DNA of 64,000 nt, taken from NCBI RefSeq assembly GCF_009720725.1, contig NZ_WNKT01000019.1, positions 1-64,000 of the forward strand. The letters run 5' to 3'. The translations under genes were made by a program, and so were the position numbers. Of this stretch, positions 12,107 to 21,370 are shown in pieces. Source of the stretch: Allochromatium palmeri. Lineage in GTDB: Bacteria > Pseudomonadota > Gammaproteobacteria > Chromatiales > Chromatiaceae. Numbering within the stretch: the stretch's first letter is position 1; each line of letters opens with the position of its first letter. The notes under the pieces are model-generated. The model saw nothing but the letters and a program-made list of their open reading frames with translations, was not told the DNA's origin and searched no databases.

Positions 12107-12427
12107 ATGAGCCGTAAGCCGCGTATCGAGACCCGGATCCAAGAGACCCTGGCGCCCCTGTATCTGGATGTGGTCGACGAGAGCTATATGCACGCCGTCC
12201 CGCCGGACTCCGAATCCCATTTCAAGCTCCTGGTCGTGAGTGAGACCTTCGAAGATGTGCCGCTGATCGAGCGTCATCGCCGGCTCAACGAGCTGCTCGC
12301 CGACGAGTTCAGTCAGGGTCTGCATGCACTGACCATGCACACCTGGACCCCGGAGGAATGGCACGCCAAGGGCGGTGCGCCCGACTCGCCACCGTGCCAG
12401 GGCGGCTCCAAACGCCAGGGCGCCTGA
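12107..12427 (+). CDS. BolA family protein
   Basis: A 106-residue protein with the BolA fold: RIETRIQETLAPLYLDVVDESYMH at the start, then SHFKLLVVSETFEDVPLIERHRRLNELLADEF with the FxGxxxxxRHRxV-like segment, and GLHALTMHTWTPEEW at the end. BolA proteins partner with monothiol glutaredoxins in Fe-S and stress biology, and some act as regulators. The ATG at 12107 gives the family start; an upstream in-frame ATG at 12005 overlaps the previous gene. The His in the SYMH segment is where BolA proteins carry a possible cluster ligand. Confidence 0.9.
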   Translation: MSRKPRIETRIQETLAPLYLDVVDESYMHAVPPDSESHFKLLVVSETFEDVPLIERHRRLNELLADEFSQGLHALTMHTWTPEEWHAKGGAPDSPPCQGGSKRQGA

Positions 12428-12454
12428 ATCCGCTGTACGCCGCCTTCAGACCAA

Positions 12455-14878
12455 TCAGCGGACCGGCTCGGCCCGACCGATCTGCGCGACCCGCGCCAGA
12501 AAGGCCGCCGGTTCCAAGGCCGGCGCGCACAGATAGCCCTGAAATTCATGACACCCGGCGTCCAGCAGAAACTGGCGCTGGGTCTCGTTCTCGACGCCTT
12601 CGGCGATCACGCGCAGCTTGAGCACGCTGGCCAGACTGATGATAGCCGTGGCGATCGCGGTATCGCTTTCGTCGTGCGGGATGTCGCGCACGAAGGACTG
12701 GTCGATCTTGAGCTTGTGAATCGGGAAGCGCTTCAGATAGGCCAGGCTGGAATAGCCGGTGCCGAAATCATCGATCGCCAATCGCACACCGAGCGCTACC
12801 AGCTCTTCGAGCCGGCGCTGGGTCTCCTCGACGTTGTGGATCAGGAGGGATTCGGTGAGTTCCAGCTCCAGCCAGCCGGGCGGCAGCCCCGTTTCTTCCA
12901 GACACTGCGCCAAGAAGTCGATGAAATTGGCTTGATGGAACTGCGCGGCCGAGACGTTCACCGAGAGCGCCAGCCCAAGGCCCTGCGCCTGCCAGCGTGC
13001 CCCCTGCTGGATCGCTTCGCGCAACACCCAGCCGCCGAGCGCGATGATGAAGCCCGTCTCCTCGGCGATGGGAATGAAGCGCCCCGGCGAAAGCTCCCCC
13101 AGATTGGGATCGCGCCAGCGTAGCAGGGCTTCGGCGCCGATCACCAGACCGCTCTGCAGATCGATCTGCGGCTGATAGGCGAGCCGGAAATAGCCCTGGT
13201 GCAGCGCCTCGCGCATGGCGTGATCGAGCTGCACTCGTTCGAGCAGATCGACGTTCATCTGGCGCTGATAGAAACAGCAATCGCCCCGACCATGCTCCTT
13301 GACGTGATACATGGCGCTGTCGGCATTCTTGATCAGGTCATCGAGCGTCTCACCGTCCTCGGGATAGAGCGCCATGCCGATACTGAGTGACAGCGAGAAC
13401 TTCAGATCATCGAGTTCGAAAGGCTGGGCCATGATCTCCAGCAACCGGCGCGCGACCAGTTCGGACTCATAGGCCTCGACGCGATGCAGCAGGAGCACGA
13501 ACTCGTCACCGCCCAACCGGACGAGGGTATCGACATTGCGCAGACACTGCTGGATGCGCTGCGCCACCTCGATCAGGACGCGGTCGCCGAAGACATGCCC
13601 CAAGGAGTCGTTGATCTGCTTGAAGCGATCGATGTCGATGAAGAGCACGGCGAAACGGCTGTTCTCGCGCCGGGCCAGTTCGATACTGAACTCCAGCCGC
13701 TCATTGAGCCGGAGCCGGTTCGGCAGGCCGGTCAGTGCATCGTTGAAGGCCAGTTGCTCGATGCGCTGACGCGCGGCCACGGTCTCGGATAGATCCTTGA
13801 CGAAACCGACGTAGTGACAGGGGCGTTCCTCGTCATCCATCACCCGCATCAGCGAGACCAGGCAGGGGAAGCTCGAACCATCGGCATGTCGCTGTTCGAG
13901 CTCGCCCTGCCAGTGGCCGCCGCCATCGAGCGCGGCCTGGATGTCTGGATCGAGCGTCTCGTCAACCCAGAGTCGCAGCAACCGGTCGAGCCTCTGACCG
14001 ATGAGTTCAGCACTGGCACGACCGGTCATACGCTCGCCGGCTGGATTGACGGCCACGATCCGAAATTCGGAATCCGTGACGAAGATGGCGTCCAGACTGG
14101 CTTCAAACACGCGCGCGGCGAGCTTCAGCCCCTGCTCGTCGTGCAGGCGCTGGGTGATGTCGCGAAACGAATAGACGCGCCCGATGGGACGACCGCGCGC
14201 GTACTGCGGCAGGGTCACGCGCTCCAGCACCCGCCCCTGGCGCAGGGTCAGCAGATCCGACGCCTCCAGCAGCGGATTCTGGGCGATGGTCTGGAGGCGC
14301 GCGACATAGTCCGGGGCATCGAGCACCTCGTGCGTCATCCAGTCGTGGATGCCGGCGTCGTTGCGCTCGGTCAGAAGTGCGGCAGGCAGACTCCACAACT
14401 CAGCGAAGCGCTGATTGAAACTGCGGATCGCCCCATCGAGATCCGTGACCAGGATGCCATCGGCGCTCGATTCCAGGGTCGCGCGCAACTCGGCGACCAG
14501 CTTTTCGAGTTCGTTCTCAACCGTGCGCCGCTCGCTTTGATTGGAGAAACAGGCCAGATAGACGCCGCCATCGAGACTGGACACCCAGCCGACCCGGCGC
14601 AGAACCGTCACCAGGGTTCCGTCCTGGCGACACAGCAGCGTCTCGGAGATCAGGGTATCGACACGCCCGGCGGCGACGTCCTCCCAGAAGAACAGATCCT
14701 CGGGCGTACAGGCCAGTTCGCTCACGGGGCGACCGACCAGGGAGGCGCGCTCCTGGCCGAGCAGTTCCTCGGCGGCCCGATTGACGGCCAGCAGACGCTG
14801 ATCCTGGGCATCGACCAGCCATACTGCTTCGATCAGGGCGTCGATGAGCGCTTGAGCAACGTCGAGATCAGAGGTCAA
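12455..14878 (-). CDS. Cyclic-di-GMP signalling protein, PAS-PAS-PAS-GGDEF-EAL
   Basis: An 807-residue cytoplasmic protein without membrane segments. Three PAS-like domains occupy roughly 8-118, 128-250 and 255-370 (the third ends FVKDLSETVAARQRIEQLAFND). The GGDEF domain follows (DALTGLPNRL to about 540) with an intact RLGGDEF near residue 454. The EAL domain (about 555-800) has GAEALLRW near 581, and ESLL, DDFGTGYSSL, KIDQSF and EGVE. Both catalytic motifs look intact, so diguanylate cyclase and phosphodiesterase activity are both possible. It lies 51 bp downstream of the HD-GYP gene on the same strand and may be the last gene of the tol-pal transcript. Confidence 0.93.
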   Translation of the reverse strand: MTSDLDVAQALIDALIEAVWLVDAQDQRLLAVNRAAEELLGQERASLVGRPVSELACTPEDLFFWEDVAAGRVDTLISETLLCRQDGTLVTVLRRVGWVSSLDGGVYLACFSNQSERRTVENELEKLVAELRATLESSADGILVTDLDGAIRSFNQRFAELWSLPAALLTERNDAGIHDWMTHEVLDAPDYVARLQTIAQNPLLEASDLLTLRQGRVLERVTLPQYARGRPIGRVYSFRDITQRLHDEQGLKLAARVFEASLDAIFVTDSEFRIVAVNPAGERMTGRASAELIGQRLDRLLRLWVDETLDPDIQAALDGGGHWQGELEQRHADGSSFPCLVSLMRVMDDEERPCHYVGFVKDLSETVAARQRIEQLAFNDALTGLPNRLRLNERLEFSIELARRENSRFAVLFIDIDRFKQINDSLGHVFGDRVLIEVAQRIQQCLRNVDTLVRLGGDEFVLLLHRVEAYESELVARRLLEIMAQPFELDDLKFSLSLSIGMALYPEDGETLDDLIKNADSAMYHVKEHGRGDCCFYQRQMNVDLLERVQLDHAMREALHQGYFRLAYQPQIDLQSGLVIGAEALLRWRDPNLGELSPGRFIPIAEETGFIIALGGWVLREAIQQGARWQAQGLGLALSVNVSAAQFHQANFIDFLAQCLEETGLPPGWLELELTESLLIHNVEETQRRLEELVALGVRLAIDDFGTGYSSLAYLKRFPIHKLKIDQSFVRDIPHDESDTAIATAIISLASVLKLRVIAEGVENETQRQFLLDAGCHEFQGYLCAPALEPAAFLARVAQIGRAEPVR

Positions 14879-14929
14879 GTCAGCATCCTCGGCACATTGG
14901 CCAGTGGTGGACCTGAGACACGTACCGGA

Positions 14930-16201
14930 TCATGGTGGCTGGGGGCGATCCATGGATTCGCGCGCCCGCTCGAAAAAATAGCAGATCCGCTGACGGGGCA
15001 AGAGATACTCGAAGACAGCGCGCGGGAGTTGCAGCGGCTTGAGACTCTGGCGGATGCCCAATCCATCCGCGTGTTCGAGATCGATCAGGGGCGCTTCGTC
15101 GCGCACCACCCTGGAATCATGGACAACCACGCGGGGCTTGAGTGGACGTGCCGCATTCACCGAGACGACCAGCGCATGGCGCCCATCACTGAGCACCACC
15201 ACGGAACCCGGCGGATAGACGCCCATCATGCGGATGAAAACGGCCAGAATGGCGGCGTCGAACTTGTCGCGTGACTGCGCGAACATCAACGACAGCGCCT
15301 GATGCGGCGTGATGGCGGCGACCGGATTGGCGGGATTGCACAAAATGTCGTAATGATTGACCAGGGTCACGATGCGCGACAGATAGCTCAACTCCTCGCC
15401 GCGCAGATGCCCTGGAAAGCCGGTTCCATCCACATATTCGTGATGCTGGGCGATGATGGCGCTGACCTCGGGGTCGAGTCCCATGCGTTTGGCCAGATCG
15501 ACGCCATACTCGACATGACGCTGAAACAGATTGCGTTCAGCGGCGCTGACCACGGTATCGCGCCAGCGCAGACGCTCAGGCAAGGCGACCTTGCCGATAT
15601 CGTGCAGCAGCGCACCGAGCGCGAGCTGATCGAGCACAGCGGCATCAAGGCCGAGACGCTGGCCGAGCAGCAGCGCGATGACGGAGACATTGATCGCATG
15701 TAATGACGTTTGCTCGCCAGCCTGCTCCGACAGCAGACGAATACAGGATTCTCCCTGGTCGAGCAACCCCCGGACCAAGCCGGCGGCCATGCGCTGTGAG
15801 CGTTCACGCGCCTGCTCAGGCTCGACGGGCGCGAGCTTGAGGATCTCGCGAAAAGCGCGTGTGGCATCGGCGAACTCACGCTCGCAACGGGCCAGACTGG
15901 CCTGTTGCTCCAACAGGAGCCGACGTTGCTGCTCGGCCAGCGAGGGCCGCGCGACCGGTGTATCGATCGAGGTCTCGTGACTGGCTGGCGTGGACAGGTC
16001 GCTGAGCTCGGGCGACCAGCGCAGACGCTTCAGGCCGAGTCCGCGAATGGTCTCGATCTGGCTCTCGGAGTCGATCTTGAAATTATTGAGCGCGAACGGA
16101 TGGCCCATCCACCCGAGATCCAGGTAGATGTACAGGCCGACGCGCAACTCGTCGACATCGATGAATTGAGCCTGGGTATCGCCCATGTCCGAGATCTCCA
16201 T
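14930..16201 (-). CDS. HD-GYP cyclic-di-GMP phosphodiesterase
   Basis: A 423-residue protein. The N-terminal part (about 10-70, VDELRVGLYIYLDLGWMGHPF) matches the DUF3391-type domain often found ahead of HD-GYP. The HD-GYP domain (about 160-330) has HAINVSVIALLLGQRLGL, LLHDIGK near 199 and QHHEYVDGTGFPGHLRGEE near 259. The hallmark GYP is GFP here, with the metal-binding HHE and HDIGK kept. It degrades cyclic-di-GMP or a related dinucleotide in characterised relatives. It begins 26 bp after cpoB on the same strand, so it may be transcribed with tol-pal. Confidence 0.9.
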   Translation of the reverse strand: MEISDMGDTQAQFIDVDELRVGLYIYLDLGWMGHPFALNNFKIDSESQIETIRGLGLKRLRWSPELSDLSTPASHETSIDTPVARPSLAEQQRRLLLEQQASLARCEREFADATRAFREILKLAPVEPEQARERSQRMAAGLVRGLLDQGESCIRLLSEQAGEQTSLHAINVSVIALLLGQRLGLDAAVLDQLALGALLHDIGKVALPERLRWRDTVVSAAERNLFQRHVEYGVDLAKRMGLDPEVSAIIAQHHEYVDGTGFPGHLRGEELSYLSRIVTLVNHYDILCNPANPVAAITPHQALSLMFAQSRDKFDAAILAVFIRMMGVYPPGSVVVLSDGRHALVVSVNAARPLKPRVVVHDSRVVRDEAPLIDLEHADGLGIRQSLKPLQLPRAVFEYLLPRQRICYFFERARESMDRPQPP

Positions 16202-16227
16202 GCGATCAGCGCTGTATGGGCCTGGAA

Positions 16228-17097
16228 TCAGGGTCTCAGTTCACGCACGCCACGCTCCAGGCGGTCGCGGGCGAGCCGGGCCTCGGTGCTGTTCGGATAG
16301 TCGCGGATCACGCGCTCCAGAGTCGCCCGGGCCGGCTCGATGGCGTTTTGCTCATACTGAATGAAGCCGATCTTGAGCAGCGCGCCCGGCACCTTGGGGC
16401 TCGCCGGACTGAGCTGGACCAGCCGGTCGTATTCGGCCAGCGCGGCTGGATACTCGCGCAGTACATAATAGGTCTCGCCGAGCCAGTAGCGGGCGTTGTC
16501 GGCATATTCGCCTTGAGGATAACGCCGCAGGAGATCATTGAAGGCGGTCTTGGCCTCCTGATATCGGCGCTCCTTGAGATGTTCGAAGGCTTGGCTATAG
16601 AGATCACGCTCGCTGGCGCCGAAGGTCTCGGGCGCGGGCAAGGCTGGAATGCCGGCTGACCCTGGGCTGAATGGAACTGGCGGCGCAATGGGCGTCTCCG
16701 CCGGCGTCGCGCCGGGTGGCGCGTCCAAGCCGGTACCGCTTGCATCCACGAGTCCGGGCTGGACGGTTGACCCGGCGGCTTCGCCCTCCCCTGGCTGGTT
16801 GGAACGTCCGGTGCCGGCCAGACGCGCGTCGAGGTCGAGGAACTGATCGCGCTGCTGGCGCTGAAGGCGTTCGATATCGAAACGCTGCTGCTCGACCATA
16901 CCGCGCAGTTCCTGCATCTCGCTCTGGAGACGCTGCATCTGGAGCAGCAAATCCGAGCCGCTTTGATTCTCCAGGATGCGTTCGAGACGCCCGATGCGTC
17001 CCTCGATTTCAGGATCGGCGGCCCAGAGACTGGGCGCGATCAGTCCGCCGAGGACCAGCATGACTGGAAGCGACAGGGATCGAACGAACGGCGGCAT
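16228..17097 (-). CDS. cpoB: Cell division coordinator CpoB (YbgF)
   Basis: A 289-residue periplasmic protein that links peptidoglycan synthesis by PBP1B to Tol-driven outer-membrane constriction. The signal peptide is MPPFVRSLSLPVMLVLGGLIAPSLWA, likely cut before ADPE. A coiled coil follows (about 30-95, LQSEMQELRGMVEQQRFDIERLQRQQ), then a Pro/Gly-rich linker and C-terminal TPR repeats (about 170-289, LYSQAFEHLKERRYQEAKTAFNDLLRRYP and YWLGETYYVLREYPAALAEYDRLV). The start at 17097 was chosen over 17127 because it puts the signal peptide first. It follows pal by 10 bp. Confidence 0.94.
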   Translation of the reverse strand: MPPFVRSLSLPVMLVLGGLIAPSLWAADPEIEGRIGRLERILENQSGSDLLLQMQRLQSEMQELRGMVEQQRFDIERLQRQQRDQFLDLDARLAGTGRSNQPGEGEAAGSTVQPGLVDASGTGLDAPPGATPAETPIAPPVPFSPGSAGIPALPAPETFGASERDLYSQAFEHLKERRYQEAKTAFNDLLRRYPQGEYADNARYWLGETYYVLREYPAALAEYDRLVQLSPASPKVPGALLKIGFIQYEQNAIEPARATLERVIRDYPNSTEARLARDRLERGVRELRP

Positions 17098-17107
17098 GGA
17101 TCTCACC

Positions 17108-17641
17108 TCAATACTGGATGATGACACGGCGGTTCAGGCGCCAGGACGTTTCGCTGTGTCCCGGATCGGCTGGGCGTTCTTCGCCATAGCTCAGTGTCGC
17201 AAGTTGGTTGGCCGGCACGCCCTCGGCGAGCATGAAGCGGCGCACGGACTCAGCGCGCTGGTCGCTCAGGGCCAGATTGTACTCGCGCGTGCCACGCTCG
17301 TCGGTGTGCCCTTCCAGAGTGACGCGCGTGCCGGGCTGGTTGCCGAGATAGCGCGCATGGGTGCGGATCACGCTCAGGTATTGCGGCTTGATCTCGGCGG
17401 TGTCGTAATCGAAATAAATCGTGCGCTCATAGAGCGGGCTGGCCGGATCTTCCCAGGGGCCGGCATAGGTCGGGCGGATGGATTCCACCGCCGGCGCCGT
17501 GGTCGTCTCGCGCGACAGAGTCGACGGCGTCGACATCGAGGTTGGTGGCATTGGCGCTGGCTTGGAGGCGCAACCGGCGAGGTTCATACCAAGCAGGATC
17601 ACGGCCAGCGTGGCCAATCGCCCTATGCGGAGTTCCGCCAT
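17108..17641 (-). CDS. pal: Peptidoglycan-associated lipoprotein Pal
   Basis: A 177-residue outer-membrane lipoprotein. The signal ends in LAGC with the lipidated Cys near residue 24. A Pro/Ser/Thr-rich linker leads to the OmpA-like peptidoglycan-binding domain (about 70-177): TIYFDYDTAEIKPQYLSVIRTHARYL, VTLEGHTDERGTREYNLALSDQRAESVRRFML and SYGEERP, ending RLNRRVIIQY. The Asp and Arg that contact diaminopimelate are in the TDERGT...SDQRA region. Pal binds TolB and anchors the outer membrane to the wall. Confidence 0.97.
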   Translation of the reverse strand: MAELRIGRLATLAVILLGMNLAGCASKPAPMPPTSMSTPSTLSRETTTAPAVESIRPTYAGPWEDPASPLYERTIYFDYDTAEIKPQYLSVIRTHARYLGNQPGTRVTLEGHTDERGTREYNLALSDQRAESVRRFMLAEGVPANQLATLSYGEERPADPGHSETSWRLNRRVIIQY

Positions 17642-17714
17642 AAAAGTCTCCTGATAAATCGATCATGGCGCCTCGGGCGCGAAGTGACTGTGCGGCCCTG
17701 CAGGGAACACGACG

Positions 17715-19025
17715 TCAGCGTTTCAAAGGCGACCAGGCCGGTTCGCGGACCTGCCCTGAGTCTTGCGTGAGACGCTGACTGCCGCCGCCCTCGACCGAGG
17801 CGGTGGCCAGCACGCCGCGATTGCCGTGAATGGTGGCATAGATGACCATGGCCCCGTTGGGCGCAAAACTCGGCGACTCATCCAGATCGCCGCGACTGAG
17901 CAGGCGCTTCACGCCGCGTGCCAGGTCCAGCACCCCGATCCGAAAGGCGCCATTGACGCGCGTGACCATGACGATCGAGCGCCCGTCCGGCGCGTAGGAC
18001 GCCCGTCCATTGTAGTCGCCCTCGACGCTGATGCGCTCGGCGGGACCGCCTGAGGCGGCCATACGATAGATCTGCGGACTGCCGCCCCGGTCCGAGGTGA
18101 AGATGAGCGACTGTCCGTCGGGCGACCAGGATGGCTCGGTGTCGATCGCATAGTGATCGGTGAGCCGGGTGAGTTCGCGGCTGAGCAGATTGAGGCTGTA
18201 GATGTCGGGATTGCCGTCTTTGGAGAGCGTCATCGCCAGGCGCGTGCCGTCGGGCGAGAAGGCCGGCGAGCCATTGATGCCCGGATGGCTGGCGACCAGC
18301 TCGCGGCGCCCTGAGCTGAGTTCCTGGATATAGATGGCCGCACGCTTGTTCTCGAAGGAGACATAGGCGAGTCGCTGACCGTCCGGCGACCAGGCCGGCG
18401 ACATCAGGGGTTCGGCCGAGGAGACGATGGTTTGCGGATTGTAGCCGTCGGCATCGGAGACGCGCAGGGTGACGCTCAGATCCGCACCGCTGCCGGTGGA
18501 GGTGATATAGGCGATGCGGGTCGCGGCGACGCCCGGCTGGCCGGTGAGTTTTTCATGGATCTCGTCGGCGATACGGTGCGCGGTCTGACGCATCCCGGCT
18601 TTGGTGCTGACCAGGGTTGAATTGGCCAGCTCCGTGCCGCGAAAGACGTCGAACAGGGTGAAGCTCAACCGATAGCCCGAGGGGTCCGGCTCGATGCGAC
18701 CGATGACCAGGTTGTTCATGCCGAGCAGGCTCCAGTCGCGAAAGTCGACCTCCTCGCGCGTGGTCGGCATGTCGAGCATGTCGCGGGTCGGCATCGGCTT
18801 GAAGCGCCCGGTGCGGGCCAGATCGGCGCCGATGATGGCGGCCATGTCGACCGGCGGGATCAGGCCCTCGGCAGTACCGAAGGGGACGATGGCGATGGGT
18901 TGTGCCGCTTCGATGCCCCCGGTGATCTCGATGTTGAGTCGGGGAGCAGCAAACGCCTGCCCCAGGCTGGCAAGGATCAGGACAACGGCGAGAAACAGGC
19001 GCGGCGGGCGGGTGTGTCGGCTCAT
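17715..19025 (-). CDS. tolB: Tol-Pal system protein TolB
   Basis: A 436-residue periplasmic protein of normal length. The signal peptide runs to about residue 26 (LFLAVVLILASLGQAFA). The N-terminal TolB domain (LNIEITGGIEAAQPIAIVPFG) is followed by a six-bladed beta propeller; repeats such as SPAWSPDGQRLAYVSFE, SPAFSPDGTRLAMTLS, EPSWSPDGQSLIFTSDRGG and SPSFAPNGAMVIYA are visible. TolB binds Pal and TolA, passing on the inner-membrane motor's pull. It lies 15 bp after tolA. Confidence 0.97.
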   Translation of the reverse strand: MSRHTRPPRLFLAVVLILASLGQAFAAPRLNIEITGGIEAAQPIAIVPFGTAEGLIPPVDMAAIIGADLARTGRFKPMPTRDMLDMPTTREEVDFRDWSLLGMNNLVIGRIEPDPSGYRLSFTLFDVFRGTELANSTLVSTKAGMRQTAHRIADEIHEKLTGQPGVAATRIAYITSTGSGADLSVTLRVSDADGYNPQTIVSSAEPLMSPAWSPDGQRLAYVSFENKRAAIYIQELSSGRRELVASHPGINGSPAFSPDGTRLAMTLSKDGNPDIYSLNLLSRELTRLTDHYAIDTEPSWSPDGQSLIFTSDRGGSPQIYRMAASGGPAERISVEGDYNGRASYAPDGRSIVMVTRVNGAFRIGVLDLARGVKRLLSRGDLDESPSFAPNGAMVIYATIHGNRGVLATASVEGGGSQRLTQDSGQVREPAWSPLKR

Positions 19026-19040
19026 GGGGCGAGATCCCGT

Positions 19041-20216
19041 CTAGGGCGAAAAGGTTAGGTCGAATTCGCGGAAACGCTCGAATGTCGGACCCGAAGGTAC
19101 CGGCAGTGGTGAGGCATTGTACACGGCGGCGACCACGGATTGATCAAAAGCCGTGTGACCGCTGCGGCGGACGATGCGCACGCTGTTGGGTACTACGTCG
19201 CCGCCGGGGATCAGCCGCACCGAGACCACAGTGACCAGATCCTGGTCGACTGCCGGGGGGCGCACCCAGAATTGGCGCACGCGATCACGGATGACCGGCA
19301 CATAGCGATCAGCCTCGCGCGCGAGCTGTTCGAAGGCGAGCCGCGAGGCCAAATCCTCTTCACGCGCACGCTGGGCGGCCACCGTGGCAGCGCGCTGTTC
19401 ATCCTCGGCGGCCTGCTCGCGACGCTGCTGCTCGATCTCTTCAGCCAGGCGGCGCTCTTCGTCCTGAGCCAGTCGTTCCGCCTCCTCGGCGAGCTGCTGT
19501 TGACGCTCGCGCTCCAATTCAGCTTCGAGCCGCTCGGCTTCCTGGCGTAGACGCTCGCGCTCGGCTTCCAGGCGCTGCGCCTCCTGCTCGGCCAGCCGAC
19601 GTTCGGCCTCGGCGCGGGCACGGGCCTCCTCGGCTCGACGCGCGTCTTCCGCCTGACGTCGGGCGAGTTCCTCGGCCTCGGCCCGCTGGCGTTCGATCTC
19701 GGCCTGACGACGCACTTCCTCTTCGGCACGCGCCCGAGCTTCCGCGTCCGCGATCCGTCGACGTTCGGCCTCCTGCTCAGCTTGGGCCTGTTCTTCCGCG
19801 AGACGCTGGGCTTCCAGCTCCAGGGCTTCGCGTCGGGCCGCGTCTTCTGCTTCGCGCTGGGCCGCCAATTCAGCCGCTCGACGCGCGTCTTCTTCAGCCG
19901 CAAGACGACTTGCCTCGGCTGGATCAGGCGTGGGTGGCTCGGGTTCGGGGAGGTCTGGAACCGGAGTCTCAGCACCGTTATCCGTGTCTGACGTTGAATC
20001 CGCCGGAGATCCAGCCGCGCCGGTCTCCAGATCGGACACCAGCGCCTCCAGCGCCCGATCCGAGACTAGAGTCGCCTGGACCACACGCGCCTGAGACCCG
20101 GCATCCTGCGTGGGCCGGAGCATATCGAGCCCAACGAAAAACAGCAGCGCAAAGAGTAGATGCAGTCCGAGCGACCAGTAGAAGGCGCGCGGATTGACGC
20201 GCAGAATCTCCCACAT
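19041..20216 (-). CDS. tolA: Tol-Pal system protein TolA
   Basis: A 391-residue inner-membrane protein spanning the periplasm. It has one N-terminal membrane segment (FYWSLGLHLLFALLFFVGL, about 12-31), a Pro/Glu stretch, a very long charged helix rich in Ala, Glu, Arg and Gln (about 105-300) and a C-terminal globular domain (about 305-391, YVPVIRDRVRQFWVRPP to FDLTFSP). TolQ-TolR energy is passed through this helix to TolB and Pal. The Arg/Glu helix gives strong open frames on the opposite strand, which are not genes. It starts 2 bp after tolR. Confidence 0.95.
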   Translation of the reverse strand: MWEILRVNPRAFYWSLGLHLLFALLFFVGLDMLRPTQDAGSQARVVQATLVSDRALEALVSDLETGAAGSPADSTSDTDNGAETPVPDLPEPEPPTPDPAEASRLAAEEDARRAAELAAQREAEDAARREALELEAQRLAEEQAQAEQEAERRRIADAEARARAEEEVRRQAEIERQRAEAEELARRQAEDARRAEEARARAEAERRLAEQEAQRLEAERERLRQEAERLEAELERERQQQLAEEAERLAQDEERRLAEEIEQQRREQAAEDEQRAATVAAQRAREEDLASRLAFEQLAREADRYVPVIRDRVRQFWVRPPAVDQDLVTVVSVRLIPGGDVVPNSVRIVRRSGHTAFDQSVVAAVYNASPLPVPSGPTFERFREFDLTFSP

Positions 20217-20218
20217 GA

Positions 20219-20662
20219 TCAGGGCTCGCGGCGCTCCGGCGGCACGGTGATCAGCCCGACCTCGGGCGCGCCGGCCTTTTGGGCAATCGCCATAGCGCGC
20301 ACCACGCGGCCATAGTCGACGCTGTTGTCGCCCCGCACCAGAATCGGCGTGTCGGGTTGATAATTGAGTACGACCCGCAGCCGGTCATAGAGAATCTGAT
20401 CGCTCGCCGGCTGATGCTTCTCAGCGCCAATGTCGATGTAATAGTCGCCGAACTGATCGACCGTGATGACGACCGACTCGGTGGCCGGCCCGGTGATCGC
20501 GCCCGTCGTGACCTGGGGCAGACTGACCTTGACCCCGCTGGTGATGAGCGGCGCCGTCACCATGAAGATGACCAGCAGCACCAGCATCACGTCGATATAG
20601 GGCACGACATTGATCTCGGCCATGAGACGACGGCGGGTGCGGCGGCGGCTGTGCTTGACCAT
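20219..20662 (-). CDS. tolR: Tol-Pal system protein TolR (ExbD family)
   Basis: A 147-residue protein with a basic N-terminus (VKHSRRRTRRRLMAEINVVPYIDVMLVLLVIFMV) whose single membrane helix carries the proton-path Asp in the PYIDVMLVLLVIFM motif. The periplasmic ExbD domain follows (VKVSLPQV to LITVPPERR). TolR and TolQ form the proton-driven motor of the Tol system. It lies 21 bp after tolQ. Confidence 0.96.
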   Translation of the reverse strand: MVKHSRRRTRRRLMAEINVVPYIDVMLVLLVIFMVTAPLITSGVKVSLPQVTTGAITGPATESVVITVDQFGDYYIDIGAEKHQPASDQILYDRLRVVLNYQPDTPILVRGDNSVDYGRVVRAMAIAQKAGAPEVGLITVPPERREP

Positions 20663-20683
20663 GCGTCGAAGCCCCCGGCCCGC

Positions 20684-21358
20684 TCAGCCGCGCCCCTGGC
20701 GCTGAAGCAGAGTCGCGAATTCCTCGATGAACTCCTCGTAGCGGTTGTTGAGCCGCTCGACCTGATTGGAGTAGCGATTGTAGGCGACGACCGCCGGAAT
20801 GGCGGCGAACAGCCCGATGGCGGTGGCGATCAGCGCCTCCGAGATACCGGGCGCGACCAGGGCCAGAGTCGCCTGCTCGACGTTACCGAGCGCATGGAAA
20901 GACTGCATGATGCCCCAGACGGTGCCGAACAGACCGATATAGGGGCTGGTCGAGCCGACAGTGGCCAGAAAGGCCAGATTGGTTTCGAGCCGGTCCATCT
21001 CGCGACTCAGGGCGACACGCATCGAACGCTCCGCCCCTTGCAGCACGACCTGGGTGTCATTGTCCTCGACCTTGCGCAGCCGCACGAACTCCTTGAAGCC
21101 GGCACGAAAGATCACGGCCAGCCCCTGGCTGCCCTTCTCATCCTGGCTCAGCTCCTTGTAGAGCGCGTTCAGATCGCCACCCGACCAGAAGCGTTCCTCG
21201 AAGCGGTTGGCCAGCTTGCGCGCACGCCCGAGCACGCGGGCACGATCCAGAATCATGGTCCAGGAGATGACCGAAGCGGCCACCAGCACCAGCAGCACCA
21301 GTTGCACCACCAGACTGGCATCGAGGATCAGAGCGAACAGGGACAGATCGGATGTCAT
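20684..21358 (-). CDS. tolQ: Tol-Pal system protein TolQ (ExbB family)
   Basis: A 224-residue inner-membrane protein with three membrane segments: LVVQLVLLVLVAASVISWTMIL near the N-terminus, then TVGSTSPYIGLFGTVWGIMQSF and ALIATAIGLFAAIPAVVAYN near 130-195. The MotA/TolQ/ExbB proton-channel domain is complete. It works with TolR and TolA to maintain the outer membrane during division. Gene order ybgC-tolQ-tolR-tolA-tolB-pal-cpoB is standard. Confidence 0.97.
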   Translation of the reverse strand: MTSDLSLFALILDASLVVQLVLLVLVAASVISWTMILDRARVLGRARKLANRFEERFWSGGDLNALYKELSQDEKGSQGLAVIFRAGFKEFVRLRKVEDNDTQVVLQGAERSMRVALSREMDRLETNLAFLATVGSTSPYIGLFGTVWGIMQSFHALGNVEQATLALVAPGISEALIATAIGLFAAIPAVVAYNRYSNQVERLNNRYEEFIEEFATLLQRQGRG

Positions 21359-21370
21359 GGGATTTTTTAC

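Noticed and set aside
19211-19991. Frames within tolA in other registers
   Set aside because: Created by the Arg/Glu/Ala-rich coiled-coil codons; not genes.
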